Assembly (NCBI GenBank): GCA_902780785.1
Contig: CACZGS010000007.1
Span: forward strand, 1 to 64,000
DNA: 64,000 nt
Reading direction: 5' to 3'
Source of the DNA: Oscillospiraceae bacterium
GTDB taxonomy: Bacteria > Bacillota > Clostridia > Saccharofermentanales > Saccharofermentanaceae
Shown here: in pieces, positions 42,396 through 51,852 of the stretch
Numbering within the stretch: the stretch's first letter is position 1
Layout of the letters: each line of letters opens with the position of its first letter
Notes under the pieces: generated by a model
What the model was told of the DNA's origin: nothing
The model's database searches: none
The model's input: only the letters and a program-made list of their open reading frames with translations
Made by a program: the position numbers and the translations under genes

Positions 42396-43811
42396 TTAAG
42401 AAGCCCTGCGGTGGAGTATCGTAACCTTTGCGTTGCTGCGGATAGGCTCAGATCTTGCAGGTGTTGTTGCCGTGATGAAGGCGGCGCTTCTGACCTTTAC
42501 GATATATCTTACGAGTGCGAAGAAACCGCTGATGAACCAGGTAAGTCCGGCTGCGAGCCAGATGCCCCATACGCCTATGACAGGGAACAGGCCAAGGAGG
42601 AGGGGAAAGCCTATTCTGCCGATGACTTCGACAACGCCGTTGCTCAAAGAGAAGCCTGCGTCACCGATGCCGTTAAGTACGCCGCGGCAAACGTAGATCG
42701 TGCCGAGTGCGAAGTAGAAGGCGCTTGTGATGCGCAGGGCCGTTGCGCCCATGCGGATGATCTCGGGGTCTTCAACGAAGAGTTTCATTACGGTCTCGCC
42801 GCCTGCCTGGGCAAGAGGAAGGACGACAAGGGAGAAGACCGTCATGATGATCATGCCCTTTGTAAAGCCTTCCTTGATGCGCTTGTAGTTCTTGGCTCCT
42901 AAGTTCTGGCCGGCATGTGTGGACAATGCCATGCTGAGTGAACCGTAGGGCTGCTGTACGATCTGTTCGATCCTTCCTACTGCGGTGAATGCTGCGACGG
43001 TCATGGAACCGAAGCCGTTTACGTAACGCTGCAGAGCGATGCAGGATACTGCGATGAGAGACATCTGGAGAGCGAGCATGGAGCCGATCCTTGCGCACTC
43101 CTTGATGATCTTCATATCAGGGAGGAGAAGACTTTTATTGATCTTAAAGTAATCATTCTTAAGATATGCGAACAGGAGGCATCCGATGCCGGATACGAAC
43201 TGTGCGATAAGTGTTGCGACTGCGGCACCGAATACACCCCATCCGAATACGTTTACGAACAGGAGATCGAGGCCGATATTGAGAAAGCAGGATACAAGCA
43301 GGAATACGAGCGGCGTGATCGAATCGCCCAATGCGCGGAGCATTGCCGAAGCGTAGTTATACATGCCGACCAGGGGGATTCCGATGCACATTATCCTTAA
43401 GTACTGTGTTGCCAGTTCAAGAATGTCGGAAGGCGTGTCGAGAACTCTTAAGATCCATGCTGATATGGCAAAGCCCAAGACTGCCATGAAGACTGATGCG
43501 ATGAGCATCATGTAAGCGCTGTTGACGATTACCTTCTTGACCCTCTGCTCATCCTTGGCGCCGAAATACTTGGAAGCGATGATTCCGCCGCCGTTTGCCA
43601 CGCCCATGCAGAATGAGAAGAATAGAAAGGAAAGGGAACCGGTAGAGCCTACTGCTGCCAGTGCATCTGCTCCAACAACACGTCCTACTATTGCGGAGTC
43701 GGCAAGATTATAAAGCTGCTGGAAGATGTTTCCGACGAGCATGGGTAATGAGAACTCCAAGAGGAGCTTGACGGTATTACCTTTTGTCATGTCACGTACA
43801 AGTGTGCTCAT
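42396..43811 (-). CDS. MATE-family efflux transporter (NorM/MepA-like)
   Basis: 471 residues, twelve membrane spans. LLLEFSLPMLVGNIFQQLYN, LADSAIVGRVVGADALAAVG and the later ACFTAVGRIEQIVQQPYGSL-type region (here AAFTAVGRIEQIVQQPYGSL) mark the family. Proton- or sodium-driven drug exporter. It is divergent from an AraC-type regulator gene whose start is 190 bases away; such pairs often mean local control. Not a close paralogue of the MATE protein at 31583. Confidence 0.93.
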   Translation of the reverse strand: MSTLVRDMTKGNTVKLLLEFSLPMLVGNIFQQLYNLADSAIVGRVVGADALAAVGSTGSLSFLFFSFCMGVANGGGIIASKYFGAKDEQRVKKVIVNSAYMMLIASVFMAVLGFAISAWILRVLDTPSDILELATQYLRIMCIGIPLVGMYNYASAMLRALGDSITPLVFLLVSCFLNIGLDLLFVNVFGWGVFGAAVATLIAQFVSGIGCLLFAYLKNDYFKINKSLLLPDMKIIKECARIGSMLALQMSLIAVSCIALQRYVNGFGSMTVAAFTAVGRIEQIVQQPYGSLSMALSTHAGQNLGAKNYKRIKEGFTKGMIIMTVFSLVVLPLAQAGGETVMKLFVEDPEIIRMGATALRITSAFYFALGTIYVCRGVLNGIGDAGFSLSNGVVEVIGRIGFPLLLGLFPVIGVWGIWLAAGLTWFISGFFALVRYIVKVRSAAFITATTPARSEPIRSNAKVTILHRRAS

Positions 43812-44001
43812 TTCCGCTTTACCGGTTCCTTTCCTTTAAGTCGGCTAACTTTAGCATTTCGGGTTGCAGTCAACAATGAACTTTAGTACAGTTAAATTGA
43901 TGTATTGTTCACTCGAGGCCTCGAAAACCCCGACTGATAGCAGAAAATCATATAAAAATGTTGCATTTTTGTGCAGCCTTTTTGGGAGGACTTTTGATAA
44001 T
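43812..44001. promoter_or_regulatory. Divergent control region between MATE and AraC genes
   Basis: Contains a perfect 12-bp palindrome TCGAGGCCTCGA (43913-43924) and an ACAAT/ATTGT pair flanking the AraC-side promoter area (about 43872-43909). GGGAGGA at 43984-43990 is the AraC RBS. The palindrome is a candidate regulator site. Confidence 0.4.
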
Positions 44002-44781
44002 ATGATCAATGTTCTTTATTCGGGATTCAGTTATCTTCATGAAGACGGTCTGGTTTACGATACCGACATGGGCAGGGTCGGATTCGAGAGTTACCAGATG
44101 CTCTATACACATACGCCGGCACTGTTCTGGGTGGAGGAAGAGCTGCGCTACTATCCCGCGAAATCCGTTATTTTATTTACTCCCGGCCACCGCAAGTACT
44201 ATAGTTCGCTTCCCGGCGAGCCATATAAAAATGACTGGATAAGGTTCGATACAGATGAGGAATTTATCGAGAGCTTCCCTGTTACCAACGTTCCTTTCTC
44301 GCCGGCCGACCCGGATTTTGTGCATAATCTTTTCAAGCTCATAGCATGGGAGAGCAATGCGAAGAAGGATGCTGACGATCCGGAAATGCTCGCGCTGTTT
44401 AAGATCCTTTTCGCGAAATTATCAGATGACAGCATTGACTTATTGAGCAGTCCTTACCATCACGAACTTACCGCCTTGAGGCGTGACATGATGCTCCATC
44501 CTGAATACGACTGGAATGTTGATTTCATGACCAGACGTATCAATCTCGGAAGGACGAGATTCCAGACTCTGTATAAGGAGACGTTCGGTATAAGCCCGAT
44601 CGATGACGTTATCAACGCGAGGGTAAGACTTGCGAAGGACAGGCTCAAATACACTTCGAGATCGATATCGGAGATCGCCGAGATGTGCGGCTATAAGAGC
44701 ACCGAACATTTCATCAGGCAGTTCTCGAAGATAACGGGCATGACGCCCGGTAATATCAGGCGTTATGGACAGCAAACATAA
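44002..44781 (+). CDS. AraC-family transcriptional regulator
   Basis: 259 residues from the ATG at 44002 (GGAGGA 11 bases upstream); a longer in-frame reading from 43864 has no RBS and low-complexity content. N-terminal cupin-type ligand domain (about 1-130), then two helix-turn-helix units at the C-terminus: FMTRRINLGRTRFQTLYKET and ISEIAEMCGYKSTEHFIRQF, ending SKITGMTPGNIRRYGQ. Probably controls the divergent MATE gene; the ligand is unknown. Confidence 0.9.
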   Translation: MINVLYSGFSYLHEDGLVYDTDMGRVGFESYQMLYTHTPALFWVEEELRYYPAKSVILFTPGHRKYYSSLPGEPYKNDWIRFDTDEEFIESFPVTNVPFSPADPDFVHNLFKLIAWESNAKKDADDPEMLALFKILFAKLSDDSIDLLSSPYHHELTALRRDMMLHPEYDWNVDFMTRRINLGRTRFQTLYKETFGISPIDDVINARVRLAKDRLKYTSRSISEIAEMCGYKSTEHFIRQFSKITGMTPGNIRRYGQQT

Positions 44782-44793
44782 GAAACATAATGT

Positions 44794-44805
44794 TATAATC
44801 AGTTT
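44794..44805 (+). promoter_or_regulatory. -10 box of a probably leaderless mRNA (small Cys protein)
   Basis: TATAAT (44794-44799), six bases CAGTTT, then the ATG at 44806. No RBS. Confidence 0.55.
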
Positions 44806-45036
44806 ATGAGTATTTTGATCAAAGACACAACCAGAGAAGAACGTGAGAAGATCGTCGCTGAGTCCATCGGAAACATCAGCGGTTCCTGTGACGGATGCAT
44901 GTCCGGTCTTGTCGAGATGTATCAGGATTACATCGACGGCAAGAAGGAGATCCGTGATATCAACATGGAGTTCAGAGCCCACTATGAATCAGGCATGGAC
45001 GGTCCTACGAAATCAGGTTGTGAATACATGAGTTAA
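44806..45036 (+). CDS. Small conserved Cys-containing protein (often mislabelled PurH-like)
   Basis: 76 residues. MSILIKDTTREEREKIVAES, then SCDGCMSGLVEMYQDYIDGK with a CxxC pair, and a third Cys near the end (SGCEYMS). Short soluble helical protein. Homologues in Clostridia are often labelled as purine biosynthesis PurH, but it lacks both PurH domains and is far too short. The CxxC plus C set could bind a metal or act in redox. The start has no RBS and appears leaderless. Confidence 0.75.
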   Translation: MSILIKDTTREEREKIVAESIGNISGSCDGCMSGLVEMYQDYIDGKKEIRDINMEFRAHYESGMDGPTKSGCEYMS

Positions 45037-45075
45037 CAGCACGGCATCGCATTCATTTTGGGGAGGGTGATACGA

Positions 45076-45699
45076 ATGAACATGCTTAAGAAGGCAGCTG
45101 CAGGGGTAATGGCCGTTGTTCTTTTGATGGGCGTTACAGGCTGCACGGAAAAACTGACATTTGAGAACGCCAATGAAGTTGCCGAACAATGCGGACTTGA
45201 GAAGATCGACAATGTAGACAGGATCGCAGAAGACGTTTACGGCAATCAGGATTATAACGAGCTCGTATACTATTCCACCGAAAATTCCAATGAGGCCCAG
45301 TGGATCTACGATAAGGTCTACAACAAATCCAATACTTATCCCAAGGCCGAAGTAAAAGGTGCCGCTGTCATGTATTCGAATGTTATAAACAGCGATGGAA
45401 AACCGATAAAAGAGTATGCATTCATGTTTACCTTTAAGAGTAAAAAGAAGGCAGAAGAGTTTTATTTCCGGATAGAAAGTGAGTACTATATCCTGGAACA
45501 TGCCGAAGGAAAAGGCGAATACGATTACACGCTCTATACGTTCAGCTCGGAACAAGGCATTGGGCTGATAGGAAATTATCTGGAAGATAATACCGTACTC
45601 TATCTTTGTGGCAACGGATACAAGAAGAGCGACTTTGCGCTCATTGACAGCTGCTGCCGGAAGATGAATATCAAATCTCCCGAAACAGCTTTAAAATAG
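45076..45699 (+). CDS. Secreted lipoprotein, unknown function
   Basis: 207 residues from the ATG at 45076, with GGGGAGGG eight bases upstream. Signal peptide ends at lipobox LMGVTGC. The mature part (about 180 residues) is rich in Lys, Tyr and Asn, mixed alpha/beta, with no recognised motif. First gene of a run (lipoprotein, GT-C-like, ABC ATPase, ABC permease) with gaps of 12, 37 and -4 bases. Confidence 0.75.
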   Translation: MNMLKKAAAGVMAVVLLMGVTGCTEKLTFENANEVAEQCGLEKIDNVDRIAEDVYGNQDYNELVYYSTENSNEAQWIYDKVYNKSNTYPKAEVKGAAVMYSNVINSDGKPIKEYAFMFTFKSKKKAEEFYFRIESEYYILEHAEGKGEYDYTLYTFSSEQGIGLIGNYLEDNTVLYLCGNGYKKSDFALIDSCCRKMNIKSPETALK

Positions 45700-45711
45700 A
45701 TCATTCAGAAC

Positions 45712-47739
45712 ATGAATAAGAAGACTCTCAGGACTATCTTAATGATTCTGATTATCCCGCTTATAGCCGAGATATTCATTTTCAATTTCAGATTCTGGGA
45801 ATCCTTAACATTTAAGAAAGTCACCGGTTACAGCGTTACAAGAGAAGCGAATGCGGTCACGGTAAGCGGCATGGATGCGCCCGTAAAGAACGTCCTAATT
45901 GACCGCCCTGACAGCGATGAAGTCCTTCATCTGCAGATGATCCTTTCCGATGAGGCAAATACAGATCTGGAACTGTCCGTAACCGAGATCGTTCCTTCTG
46001 TTGAAGAGAGCAAATACATAAGGATCTATCCTGACGGAAACGTAAGGGAGATCAAGATATTATTCGACGTCACTGAATGCCCTGATGCATCGGAGGTCAA
46101 TGTTGAGCTCAACAGCGCAAGGCCATTCTCCATTCATGTTTTCAGAGTTCTTTTAATCGCTGTTCTTGTTGCTCTGGTCCTGCTCTTCAGGCCCGGATCA
46201 CTCCTTTATAAGATGCCTTTGTGCGGCGAAAACAAAAGGATATCCGACAGGAATAAGATATATGTCCTGCTTGCTCTGGCATCACTTATCTGCTTATGGA
46301 TGCTGATAGTTTATGCATTTAACTACGATATTACTGCGCATTACAAAGCAGGGCACATCGAAGCGATCTACACTTATCAGGCCGAATCGATACTTAATGG
46401 CCACGTATGGCTTGACTTCACACCGCCCAAATACCTGTCTGAGATGGCTAATCCTTACGACTACAACGAGAGACTCAGGCTGGTGAAAGAGACAGGCGAA
46501 TCCTTCAAGCTGGACTTCGCATTCTTCAACGGAAAGTATTACAGCTATTACGGCATCGTCCCGACACTTTTATTCTATGTGCCATATGTCGCGATGACAG
46601 GGCTCCATCTTAATAATTCCGTGCCGGTGCTCCTCATGGGCGTTGTGTTTATCCTGTTCTCATTCCTGCTCATTTATAAGCTCGTAAGAAGATATTATCC
46701 GGAGATCTCTCTGGGCATTTATTTCCTGTTGGTCCTGGTATTTACATTCGGCACCGGAGCGTTCTACTGCGCGCAGACGCCGCACGTTTATTCCGTCGCA
46801 TTCATATCGGTTGTAATGTTTACAGTAATCGCACTTTATAACTGGATATCTGCATCCGACAAACACTTTGAAGACAGCAGGCTGCCTTTATCCAAGGCAA
46901 GACTTCTCGCAGGTGCGATCGCAATGGGACTTGCAATAGGATCAAGGCCGGTGTTCGGACTGTATGCTTTCCTTGCATTCCCGCTGTTTTATTCAGAGAT
47001 CAGGGATAAGTTGTTCTTCTCCAAAAAAGGCATTGCCAATACCATTTGCGTAATAGCACCGCTCCTTCTTATCGGCTCGGCTCTTCTGTATTTCAACAAG
47101 TTAAGATTCGGAAGTTTCTTCGACTTCGGCAATACATATAACCTTTCCGAGATGGATCTTCAGAACAGGCACTTTGGAATCAGAAGATTGTGGTTAGGGT
47201 TCTTTGAATACCTGTTCCAGCCTCTTAAGATCGGCGGCAGATTCCCATATATTGAGAGCGTATTTAACTACAGAAGTCATTCGACGGACTATATGGGTTA
47301 TATGTTCTTCGATCCGGTATACGGCGGATATTTTGCGCTTTGTCCGATCTGTCTTTGTGTTGTTTTCTTAAGGAAATTCAGGAAGGAACTTTCCGGCATG
47401 AAGATGTATTGGACGAGCGTTGCAGCGCTGGTATTTGCAGCAGTCCTTCTTGTATTGGACATTGAGATGACGGGCATCACATTAAGGTATCAGATGGACT
47501 TCGGCCTGCCGGTTGTTCTGACAGCTGTCCTTATCCTCATATTGCTTATGAGAAAAGCAGAGGATTCTTCTTACAAGAATGCATTTAAGACCGCGCTGAT
47601 CTTGCTGATCGTCTTAACGGGCATCACGGTATTTAATAACCTGCTCATAATGCTGGGCGACAACAAGCAGTGGGCACTGATAACGACAAATCCCAAGATG
47701 TATTACTCCATTAAGTATCTTCTTCTCGCATTGAGATAA
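45712..47739 (+). CDS. Large polytopic membrane protein, GT-C-like
   Basis: 675 residues. N-terminal span (about 8-26), a soluble extracytoplasmic beta domain (about 30-145), then about ten more membrane spans. The loop after the third span (YDITAHYKAGHIEAIYTYQA, then GHVWLDFTPPKYLSEM) and YYSYYGIVPTLLFYVPYVAM fit a GT-C or related lipid-linked sugar transferase fold, but no diagnostic motif is certain. No RBS stronger than TCATTCAG; probably coupled to the lipoprotein gene 12 bases upstream. Confidence 0.6.
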   Translation: MNKKTLRTILMILIIPLIAEIFIFNFRFWESLTFKKVTGYSVTREANAVTVSGMDAPVKNVLIDRPDSDEVLHLQMILSDEANTDLELSVTEIVPSVEESKYIRIYPDGNVREIKILFDVTECPDASEVNVELNSARPFSIHVFRVLLIAVLVALVLLFRPGSLLYKMPLCGENKRISDRNKIYVLLALASLICLWMLIVYAFNYDITAHYKAGHIEAIYTYQAESILNGHVWLDFTPPKYLSEMANPYDYNERLRLVKETGESFKLDFAFFNGKYYSYYGIVPTLLFYVPYVAMTGLHLNNSVPVLLMGVVFILFSFLLIYKLVRRYYPEISLGIYFLLVLVFTFGTGAFYCAQTPHVYSVAFISVVMFTVIALYNWISASDKHFEDSRLPLSKARLLAGAIAMGLAIGSRPVFGLYAFLAFPLFYSEIRDKLFFSKKGIANTICVIAPLLLIGSALLYFNKLRFGSFFDFGNTYNLSEMDLQNRHFGIRRLWLGFFEYLFQPLKIGGRFPYIESVFNYRSHSTDYMGYMFFDPVYGGYFALCPICLCVVFLRKFRKELSGMKMYWTSVAALVFAAVLLVLDIEMTGITLRYQMDFGLPVVLTAVLILILLMRKAEDSSYKNAFKTALILLIVLTGITVFNNLLIMLGDNKQWALITTNPKMYYSIKYLLLALR

Positions 47740-47776
47740 GGGACTCATATAACAATAAAATGCGGAGGATCTCTTT

Positions 47777-48511
47777 ATGATCGAAGCAAAGAATCTGACA
47801 ATGGTGTACGGCAACGGCAACAAAGCCACCGACGATATCTCATTTAATATCAAAGCAGGCGAGATAGTCGGTTTTGCAGGACCTAACGGTGCCGGCAAAA
47901 CGACAGTTATCAAGATGCTCGCAGGCATCCTGAAACCTACATCAGGCACCGCGGTGATAAACGGTCACGACATCAATAAAGAGCCCATCAAGGCGAAGAT
48001 GTCATTTGCATATATCGCTGACAATCCGGACATTCTCATCCAGCTTACCGGCCTTGAATATCTGAACTTCATCGCCGACATGTATAAAGTAAAAGAAGAT
48101 GTAAGGAAAGAGAAGATAAAGGTGCTCTCAGAGCGCTTCGGAATGAAGGATGTCCTGAACACACAGATGAGGGAATACTCTCACGGCATGAGGCAGAAGC
48201 TCATGGTTATCTCCGCTCTCATCCACGATCCGCCGGCATGGATCCTTGACGAGCCGATGACGGGCCTTGACCCTTCTGCCGCATTCGAATTAAAGCAGAT
48301 GATGAGAGAGCATGCGAAGGCAGGGAATGCCGTGCTGTTCTCAACCCATGTTCTGGAAGTCGCAGAGCAGCTCTGCGACAGGATAATAATAATCAACAAG
48401 GGAAAGATAGTAAGCGAAGGAACACTCGAATACTTAAGGCTCACAAATCCCGGAAAGACTTTGGAAGAGATCTTCGTAAAGCTCACGGGAAAGCCGGAGA
48501 ATGAAGCATGA
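47777..48511 (+). CDS. ABC transporter ATP-binding protein
   Basis: 244 residues, one ABC domain. Walker A GPNGAGKTT (about 37-45), signature YSHGMRQK, Walker B WILDEPMTGLD, switch His in STHVLEVAE. ABC-2/CcmA-type exporter ATPase. RBS CGGAGG. The stop overlaps the permease start (ATGA), so the two are translationally coupled and form one exporter. Substrate unknown. Confidence 0.95.
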   Translation: MIEAKNLTMVYGNGNKATDDISFNIKAGEIVGFAGPNGAGKTTVIKMLAGILKPTSGTAVINGHDINKEPIKAKMSFAYIADNPDILIQLTGLEYLNFIADMYKVKEDVRKEKIKVLSERFGMKDVLNTQMREYSHGMRQKLMVISALIHDPPAWILDEPMTGLDPSAAFELKQMMREHAKAGNAVLFSTHVLEVAEQLCDRIIIINKGKIVSEGTLEYLRLTNPGKTLEEIFVKLTGKPENEA

Positions 48512-50178
48512 ACAAAGCAAGGGCGCTTTACAAGGCATTCAGTTCTAATCTTGAGATGCCCAAGCCGAACGGCGAGAAAAAGGTCAAGCTCTACAACCGT
48601 TTCGGTATGATCGCGTTTATCGGCATTATGGTGCCGGTATCAGTGATCGTGGGCTATGTGACTTATGTTCTGACGGATCTGCTCTATCTTCTCGACGGCA
48701 ATTCATACGGTCTTTTGTCAGAACTCGATCTCATATCGGCTTTTGCCATGATCTTCGGAATGCCTCTGATGTTCAGCGTGCTGTTCTTCTCATCGGACCT
48801 CTCATTTCTTACGGCACTTCCCGTATCACCCGTTACGCTTTACCGGGCGAGGTTCTGGCACACGTTCAAGGCAGAGAACGTAATGACGTCGAATGTTCTT
48901 TTCGCGATCTACATCGGATATTTCATAGCGGCAATAAAGCACACCGGCTTTGCATATGCGCTCCATCCTGTTGCGCTTATAGCATCGTTCGCAGGATTTA
49001 TCAGTTCGCTCCTTCTGCCTCTGATCTACTGCTCGATCTTAGCGCTGCTTCTGATGCTCGCGCTCAGGAAGATCAACAGGGCGGATATCTACTATCATTC
49101 GTCGCTCGTGCTGTTTGTCGCATTTACACTGATGTTCCTCTTGTCTTTCAGAGGGTATGGCAGGATCAGCATGGCAAATTACCTGGATTCGCTCGTGATC
49201 GGCAATAACGAATTTACTGCGATATGCAATGTCTTATTCCCGACAAATTATCTGACAACGCTTGCCATCAGGACGCACAGGATACTGCCTCTTATAGTCT
49301 CGGTCTTATTCGTTGCAGGCGTTTACGGTCTCTCGGTCCTTACGGCATTTCTGACATACCGCAAAGGCCTTTTTGCAGCTGCCGTCACAAGCAACAGAAA
49401 AGCTTCACGCAAAGTGCACGCCGGAGATATCAGCCACAGGATATTCAGTTCGCTCGTGATCAAGGAATTCAAGGTCTTAATGAGGACCATGACCTACAGG
49501 ATGAACTGTGTTTATGCAAATATCTTATGGCCCGTAGCAGCCGTCATCTTCATAACCCAGGCACCCAGATTCGAGATCATTAAGATATTCAGATATAACC
49601 TGAGGGAAGGCGATGCGCTGAGCCATGTGATACTCTTTTCTGCAGTCGTCGCGATGGCATTTATATCCTCAGGCTTAAACTCCATTGCATCGACTTCATT
49701 TACCAGGGAAGGCAAACATATAGATATGCTTAAATATCTGCCTGCGCCTTTGGACAAGCAGATCAAGGCGAAGGTCCTTATCGCTGTCCTCTTCACGTTC
49801 ATTCCCGTGCTTATCTCGGTGATCATAATCGCAGCAGGACTTGGCGTTTTCTACATGCTTCCGGTCTATATTGCAGTATCTCTGGCAGGCATCCTTACTG
49901 CGACGATCGCCGGTGTCATCATGGATTCGATCTCGCCTTATATGGTGTGGTCTGACGAACTGAGCGCTCTCCGCGGCAATCTTAACTGCTTCTTTAACCT
50001 TGCTGCCGAGATGATAGGCGCACTTGTTACCGGAGGCATCTCATACGGTATTTACATGATCTCGAAAAGCGCATTTATCACCATCTCAGTGATCACTTTA
50101 ATGCTTGTCATATCAAGCGTTATCTGCATCCTTAAAGGACTTCCGAAGACAAGGAAAAATATCGAACTGCTTAAATAA
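48508..50178 (+). CDS. ABC transporter permease
   Basis: 556 residues, about 12-14 membrane spans in two similar halves; a soluble loop around 290-330 (RKASRKVHAGDISHR) separates them. Four-base overlap with the ATPase gene fixes the pairing. Unusually long for an ABC-2 permease, so it may act as a single-chain equivalent of a dimer. Possible cargo: a surface component made by the upstream membrane transferase, by context only. Confidence 0.82.
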   Translation: MNKARALYKAFSSNLEMPKPNGEKKVKLYNRFGMIAFIGIMVPVSVIVGYVTYVLTDLLYLLDGNSYGLLSELDLISAFAMIFGMPLMFSVLFFSSDLSFLTALPVSPVTLYRARFWHTFKAENVMTSNVLFAIYIGYFIAAIKHTGFAYALHPVALIASFAGFISSLLLPLIYCSILALLLMLALRKINRADIYYHSSLVLFVAFTLMFLLSFRGYGRISMANYLDSLVIGNNEFTAICNVLFPTNYLTTLAIRTHRILPLIVSVLFVAGVYGLSVLTAFLTYRKGLFAAAVTSNRKASRKVHAGDISHRIFSSLVIKEFKVLMRTMTYRMNCVYANILWPVAAVIFITQAPRFEIIKIFRYNLREGDALSHVILFSAVVAMAFISSGLNSIASTSFTREGKHIDMLKYLPAPLDKQIKAKVLIAVLFTFIPVLISVIIIAAGLGVFYMLPVYIAVSLAGILTATIAGVIMDSISPYMVWSDELSALRGNLNCFFNLAAEMIGALVTGGISYGIYMISKSAFITISVITLMLVISSVICILKGLPKTRKNIELLK

Positions 50179-50249
50179 GCAACCCTTTGAACTAGTGTTA
50201 TACTTACAACTGTGTCTACACACTTAATCTTTCGCAGGGGGAATCACTA

Positions 50250-51737
50250 ATGAAAAAGGTAATCATTGTCGGAGCAGGCATCTCCGGAATGACTGCAGGT
50301 ATTATCCTGCAGAACTCAGGATTCGAGACAGAGATCTATGAGAAGAATCCTGTTGCGGGCGGCGAGCTTACGGGCTGGAAGCGCGACGGCGTTTACATCG
50401 ACAACTGCATCAACTATCTCATGTGCAGCAAAAAGGGAAGTGCCATGAACGAGCTCTGGCACGAGATCGGAATGCTCGACGACAGCGTAAAGATGTATTC
50501 CAAGGATTACTTCTTCAAGTATCAGGGCCACGGCGGCGAGATCACATACTGGAGAGATAAGGAGAGAACAAAGCGCGAGATGCTTGAGCTCTCACCTGAA
50601 GATAAGGATGCTATAGAGAAGTTTTTCGAGAACGTCACAAGAGCAGAGAGCATGATAATGCCTATCGACAAGCCGATGGATAAGATGGGCCCGAGGGACT
50701 TCATGAAGCTCGGTGACTTCGTTAAGAACGTTCCTGCAGCTCAGAAGGCTTATAAGGGTGTCAGCGTTAAGGACTTGGCAGACAGCTTCAAGAGCCCTGT
50801 CTTAAGGAGCTCATGCATGCTCACACACCCTGAGATGACACAGGCATATTCATTCGTTATGTCTTATGCGATGGTCACATCCGGAAGCGGTGATATCCCT
50901 GAGGGCGGTTCACTCGCAGCAGCTTTAAGAATCGCAGACAAATACCGGAAAGCAGGCGGCAAGCTCCATTTAAACAGCCCTGTAAAGAACGTTAAGATCA
51001 ACGGCAAAGTTGCTGAAGGAATCGTTCTTGAAGACGGCACTGAGGTTACCGCAGATTACGTTATCTGCGCTACAGACGCAAACCACACATTCACCAAGCT
51101 CCTGCCTTCAGAATACATGCCCAAGAAGCTCAAGAAGTGCTTCGACGATAAGGAGCATTTCTCCGTGTTCAGCAAGTACCACGCAGCATTCCTGGTTGAC
51201 GGCAAGATGAATGTCGCTCCTGATACAACATGCTGGGAGAGCGACGGCATCAAGGTCTGGGACAGAGAGATCAAGGACATCGGATTCATCTGCTACGATT
51301 ACGATCCGACACTTACGCCTGAAGGAAAGACAAGCCTTCAGATGAAGCTCTTCCAGTACGGCAAGGAAGTCGACAACTGGTTTGAGCTTGCTAAGGATCC
51401 CGAGAAATATGAAGCCAAGAAGACTGAGGTCGCTGAGGCTCTTATGGCAGAGATCGAAAAGAAGTTCCCTGAGACAAAGGGCAAGATCAAGATATTGGAC
51501 GTATGGACACCTGTCACATATGCAAAGCACTGCAATGCATACAGAGGTGCGTACATGGCATTCGTCGCAGACAGGGATACAAAGACTGTTACCACACCGG
51601 GCGTCGTTAAGAAGCTCAAGAACGTATTCCTTGCAGGTCAGTGGCTCATGGGTTCAGGCGGACTTCCGCCGGCAACCGCGCAGGGCAAATATGCCGCATG
51701 GCGTATCTGCAAAAAAGAAGGCGTGGAGTGCAAGTAA
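50250..51737 (+). CDS. FAD-dependent oxidoreductase, phytoene desaturase (CrtI)-like
   Basis: 495 residues. N-terminal dinucleotide motif IIVGAGISGMTAGIILQNSG and the CrtI-type GGELTGWKRDGVYIDNCINY; C-terminal FAD motif NVFLAGQWLMGSGGLPPATA. The family desaturates or saturates polyprenoid chains such as carotenoids or retinol-like compounds. No phytoene synthase gene is near, and in gut Clostridia these enzymes are uncharacterised. RBS GGGGG. A terminator follows. Confidence 0.85.
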   Translation: MKKVIIVGAGISGMTAGIILQNSGFETEIYEKNPVAGGELTGWKRDGVYIDNCINYLMCSKKGSAMNELWHEIGMLDDSVKMYSKDYFFKYQGHGGEITYWRDKERTKREMLELSPEDKDAIEKFFENVTRAESMIMPIDKPMDKMGPRDFMKLGDFVKNVPAAQKAYKGVSVKDLADSFKSPVLRSSCMLTHPEMTQAYSFVMSYAMVTSGSGDIPEGGSLAAALRIADKYRKAGGKLHLNSPVKNVKINGKVAEGIVLEDGTEVTADYVICATDANHTFTKLLPSEYMPKKLKKCFDDKEHFSVFSKYHAAFLVDGKMNVAPDTTCWESDGIKVWDREIKDIGFICYDYDPTLTPEGKTSLQMKLFQYGKEVDNWFELAKDPEKYEAKKTEVAEALMAEIEKKFPETKGKIKILDVWTPVTYAKHCNAYRGAYMAFVADRDTKTVTTPGVVKKLKNVFLAGQWLMGSGGLPPATAQGKYAAWRICKKEGVECK

Positions 51738-51746
51738 AGATCACCG

Positions 51747-51778
51747 GGGCTGTCTCAAATATTGAGGCAGCTCTTTTG
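51747..51778 (+). terminator. Rho-independent terminator
   Basis: GGGCTGTCTCAA pairs with TTGAGGCAGCTC (two G-T pairs), followed by TTTTG. Closely related in sequence to the terminator at 11021. Confidence 0.85.
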
Positions 51779-51840
51779 TTAATGCAACATTTCTTCCTCT
51801 ATAATTGTATATAGAGTAGTTGAACACAAACGAGGGGAGA

Positions 51841-51852
51841 GCTGCGCGCAGC
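51841..51852 (+). promoter_or_regulatory. Palindrome between RBS and start codon
   Basis: GCTGCGCGCAGC is a perfect 12-bp palindrome placed exactly between the RBS (GAGGGGAGA, 51832-51840) and the ATG at 51853. It can form a hairpin that shortens the effective spacing, or bind a regulator. Confidence 0.5.

Noticed and set aside
42339..42902. 187-codon ORF opposite the end of the second MATE gene
   Set aside because: Begins inside a terminator hairpin and is antisense to the transporter.
31583..43811. The two MATE genes as a recent duplication
   Set aside because: Their N-terminal signatures and lengths differ clearly, so they belong to different MATE subgroups.
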